From Thalassovita autumnalis (GTDB lineage: Bacteria; Pseudomonadota; Alphaproteobacteria; Rhodobacterales; Rhodobacteraceae): a stretch of DNA of 64,000 bases. The notes under the pieces were generated by a model. It made no database searches. It was not told where the DNA came from and saw only the letters and a program-made list of their open reading frames with translations. Both the position numbers and the translations under genes were made by a program. Location: contig NZ_CYSB01000028.1 of the NCBI RefSeq assembly GCF_001458255.1, positions 36,574-100,573 on the forward strand, in the 5' to 3' direction. Below, in pieces: positions 62,441-64,000 of this stretch. How positions within the stretch are numbered: position 1 is the first letter of the stretch; each line of letters begins with the position of its first letter.

Positions 62441-63835
62441 TTAACCCCAGGGGCCACGCGGCTTTTCAGGGCGGCGCGGTGGTTCGGCCTGCCCGCGCCG
62501 CAGCGCAGACCACGGGCCAACGCGCTCAATCAGATCATCCTCGGGTGCGGCCTCAGCAACCTCCAGCGGTGCATCGTGGCCGAAAAGGGCCGCGCGGGTA
62601 CCGGCCTTATCCACTTGGTACTCTCGGGTAAGGAAATCAACCACATAGCCCTTTTTCGTCTCACTCCAGCCCTGATATGCGCTGTAAAACGCCTCTTTGT
62701 GGCAGATGAACAACTGGCGCATGTCTTTGGGGCTCAGCTCGGCCAGCAGCATATTGACCAGATCCCGGTCGGGATGATTGGCCGCGCGAAGCGTGTAGAA
62801 ATAGGCCGGATGGTCGGACGTGATTTTGGGCCAGCTGCCCTCGGCCTCCGCCCAGCGCAGCAGCGACTGCAACCCGTGGAATTCCTCAGGCAGATCGGCG
62901 GCATGATCGCGCGCCAGGGCACGGATGTCACGGCGAGTGGCCCCGGTCAGGTCAATGCCACGATCCTGCGCCACATCCACCACGATGAAATCCATCTTCT
63001 GCCGCAGGATGGCTGCCGCATCCACGCCCCGTGCCTTCACAATGGGTTCGACCAGATCATTATAATCAAGGAACTTCGCCACCTGATTGCGGTCATTGAA
63101 GTCAAAGACGTATTTGATCGGCAGCTTGCCCAGATCCTCTTTCTCCCCACGGGAAATCACCGCCGGATGGTCCATGCCGCGGAACACGTAAAGCCCGCCA
63201 AAATGCGCTGTCCAATAGTTTTCCGGGCTGAACTCCATCAGATCCAGCGTGACCGGGTTGCGCGTGACATCGCCGGTCTTTTTGGCCAGCGTGATCATCT
63301 CGGCAATCAGCACATCATCAAACCAGGCGTCCTCTTCCCCCATGAACCGGTCAATCTTGTCGCCCAGCGCCTGCGCCTGCCGCAGGGTGCCTGCGGTGGT
63401 GTCCGCCTCAATCCGGATCCGGCGAATGTCAAACAGCTGCTGGGGTGACTCCAGACTATAGACAGAGTTCAAAAGCTCCCCGGCGACCGCATCCCGCGTG
63501 GTCAGCGCAAACAACTGGTTTTCATTCTGCTCAATGAACTGACGCAGAACCGAGCGGTTCATCGAGAACTGCACATTCAGCAAAGGCGCGGTTTTCTGCT
63601 GGGTGGTCAGCAGGATGAACTGCCGGTTCACCCCATTCTGATTGAGGTACATGTGATCGCCCAGCTCATCGCCGATTTCAGGCGAGTACCCCGCGATGTC
63701 GATGTGAAAATCACTGAGGTCAGTGCGCTGGCCCGTCAGATGGGTGAGCGCGCGGTTATAGCGCTCAACCAAGGCGGGGCTGGAAATGTGAATGAGGTTG
63801 CCGAACATGAGGCCGGCTTCGATCAGGCGTTTCAT
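62441..63835 (-). CDS. Conserved protein of unknown function (possibly DUF6638)
   Basis: This 464-residue protein has no signal peptide or membrane helix. It starts MKRLIEAGLMFGNLIHISSPALVERYNRAL and ends in a Pro/Arg-rich tail (AEPPRRPEKPRGPWG). The central part contains DFIVVDVAQDRGIDLTGATRRDIRALARDHAADLP. The DUF6638 name is from memory and uncertain. In relatives it usually precedes the small membrane protein and DUF1523 genes, as here. No catalytic motif was identified. Confidence 0.7.
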   Translation of the reverse strand: MKRLIEAGLMFGNLIHISSPALVERYNRALTHLTGQRTDLSDFHIDIAGYSPEIGDELGDHMYLNQNGVNRQFILLTTQQKTAPLLNVQFSMNRSVLRQFIEQNENQLFALTTRDAVAGELLNSVYSLESPQQLFDIRRIRIEADTTAGTLRQAQALGDKIDRFMGEEDAWFDDVLIAEMITLAKKTGDVTRNPVTLDLMEFSPENYWTAHFGGLYVFRGMDHPAVISRGEKEDLGKLPIKYVFDFNDRNQVAKFLDYNDLVEPIVKARGVDAAAILRQKMDFIVVDVAQDRGIDLTGATRRDIRALARDHAADLPEEFHGLQSLLRWAEAEGSWPKITSDHPAYFYTLRAANHPDRDLVNMLLAELSPKDMRQLFICHKEAFYSAYQGWSETKKGYVVDFLTREYQVDKAGTRAALFGHDAPLEVAEAAPEDDLIERVGPWSALRRGQAEPPRRPEKPRGPWG

Positions 63836-63957
63836 GTTTGGGTGACTCCCTTCGAGGTTTCAGTGCACGTAGCGGGATCGCGGAGAAATGCCCCCGCCGA
63901 GGCAAATCCGACCGCATGAAAGGCAAGTCCAATTCCGATGAAACTTAGGCTCAGGAC

Positions 63958-64000
63958 TCATAGCCAGTAAATAACGAGTGCGGCGAGAGCGATGGCTGAC
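63958..64000 (-). CDS. Possible C-terminal end of a membrane protein, cut by the window edge
   Basis: On the minus strand one frame reads SAIALAALVIYWL followed by a stop, which looks like the last part of a membrane helix. Only 13 residues are visible, so this is a weak call. The 122 bases between it and the next gene contain no obvious terminator. Confidence 0.25.
   Translation of the reverse strand, partial: SAIALAALVIYWL

Noticed and set aside
1..64000. CRISPR arrays, tRNA or rRNA genes, insertion sequences, phage genes
   Set aside because: I looked for regular repeats, tRNA cloverleaf signals, transposase motifs and phage proteins and saw none; a program search would be more sensitive for tRNA.

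Overview
The window reads as chromosomal DNA of a marine alphaproteobacterium of the Rhodobacterales (Roseobacter group). The reasons are high-GC, densely packed genes; lineage-typical proteins (DUF2794, DUF1523, the Er-VIT1 iron exporter MbfA with an Irr-type box); a paa cluster controlled by a TetR-type regulator; and a taurine-pyruvate aminotransferase. No rRNA, tRNA, CRISPR array, prophage or insertion sequence was seen. Statements about families come from recognition of motifs and context; no database search was run.

Layout. 1-2.5 kb: end of an export locus (catalytically degenerate ABC ATPase plus HlyD-type adaptor). 2.5-5.4 kb: fghA and three tightly coupled genes (YaiI family, HAD phosphatase, ornithine cyclodeaminase family). 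5.4-9.8 kb: MFS transporter, ZapE, MbfA with an Irr-type operator, and a TetR regulator with its own palindrome. 9.8-12 kb: ClpP-like protease, glutathione-dependent formaldehyde dehydrogenase and cytochrome c'. 12.2-16.7 kb: phenylacetate genes (paaI-paaK-tetR, divergent from paaZ) around a PaaR-type operator. 16.8-25.4 kb: DUF2794, a hydroxyacyl-CoA dehydrogenase family protein, NlpC/P60 hydrolase, M17 aminopeptidase, IclR regulator, fbp-rpe, GFA-like protein, VOC protein and a PAS-LuxR regulator. 25.5-34.5 kb: one long operon (M20 deacylase, five-part peptide-type ABC importer encoded by four genes, aldehyde dehydrogenase, thioesterase, SDR) facing the PAS-LuxR gene across two identical-format inverted repeats. 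34.7-37.7 kb: asd, a DUF4139 protein and a two-hairpin element. 37.8-45.1 kb: acyl-CoA metabolism, including a kinase-like protein of the ACAD10/LvaA type. 45.1-49.5 kb: SulP-Usp pair, then a lower-GC ArsR/desaturase cassette. 49.5-55.5 kb: map, sfsA, a CinA-like protein, GNAT, AhpD-like protein, OmpA-like protein and glycerate kinase. 55.6-61.4 kb: tpa, GNAT, HupE, an ArsR-permease pair and a MocR regulator. 61.5-64 kb: three conserved genes of unknown function.

The strongest new inferences are regulatory. (1) The promoters of tpa and of the MocR gene 2.8 kb beyond the tpa-GNAT pair share an almost identical bipartite box, which suggests that this MocR protein is TauR and that it controls tpa and itself. 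(2) Two ACGGT-N6-ACCGT repeats, 22 bp apart, sit between the PAS-LuxR gene and the M20/ABC operon. (3) Operators are readable for MbfA, PaaR, ArsR and a TetR protein. The M20/ABC/ALDH/SDR operon and the ligase/hydratase/SDR/kinase/thioesterase/reductase cluster are the best candidates for undescribed catabolic pathways.
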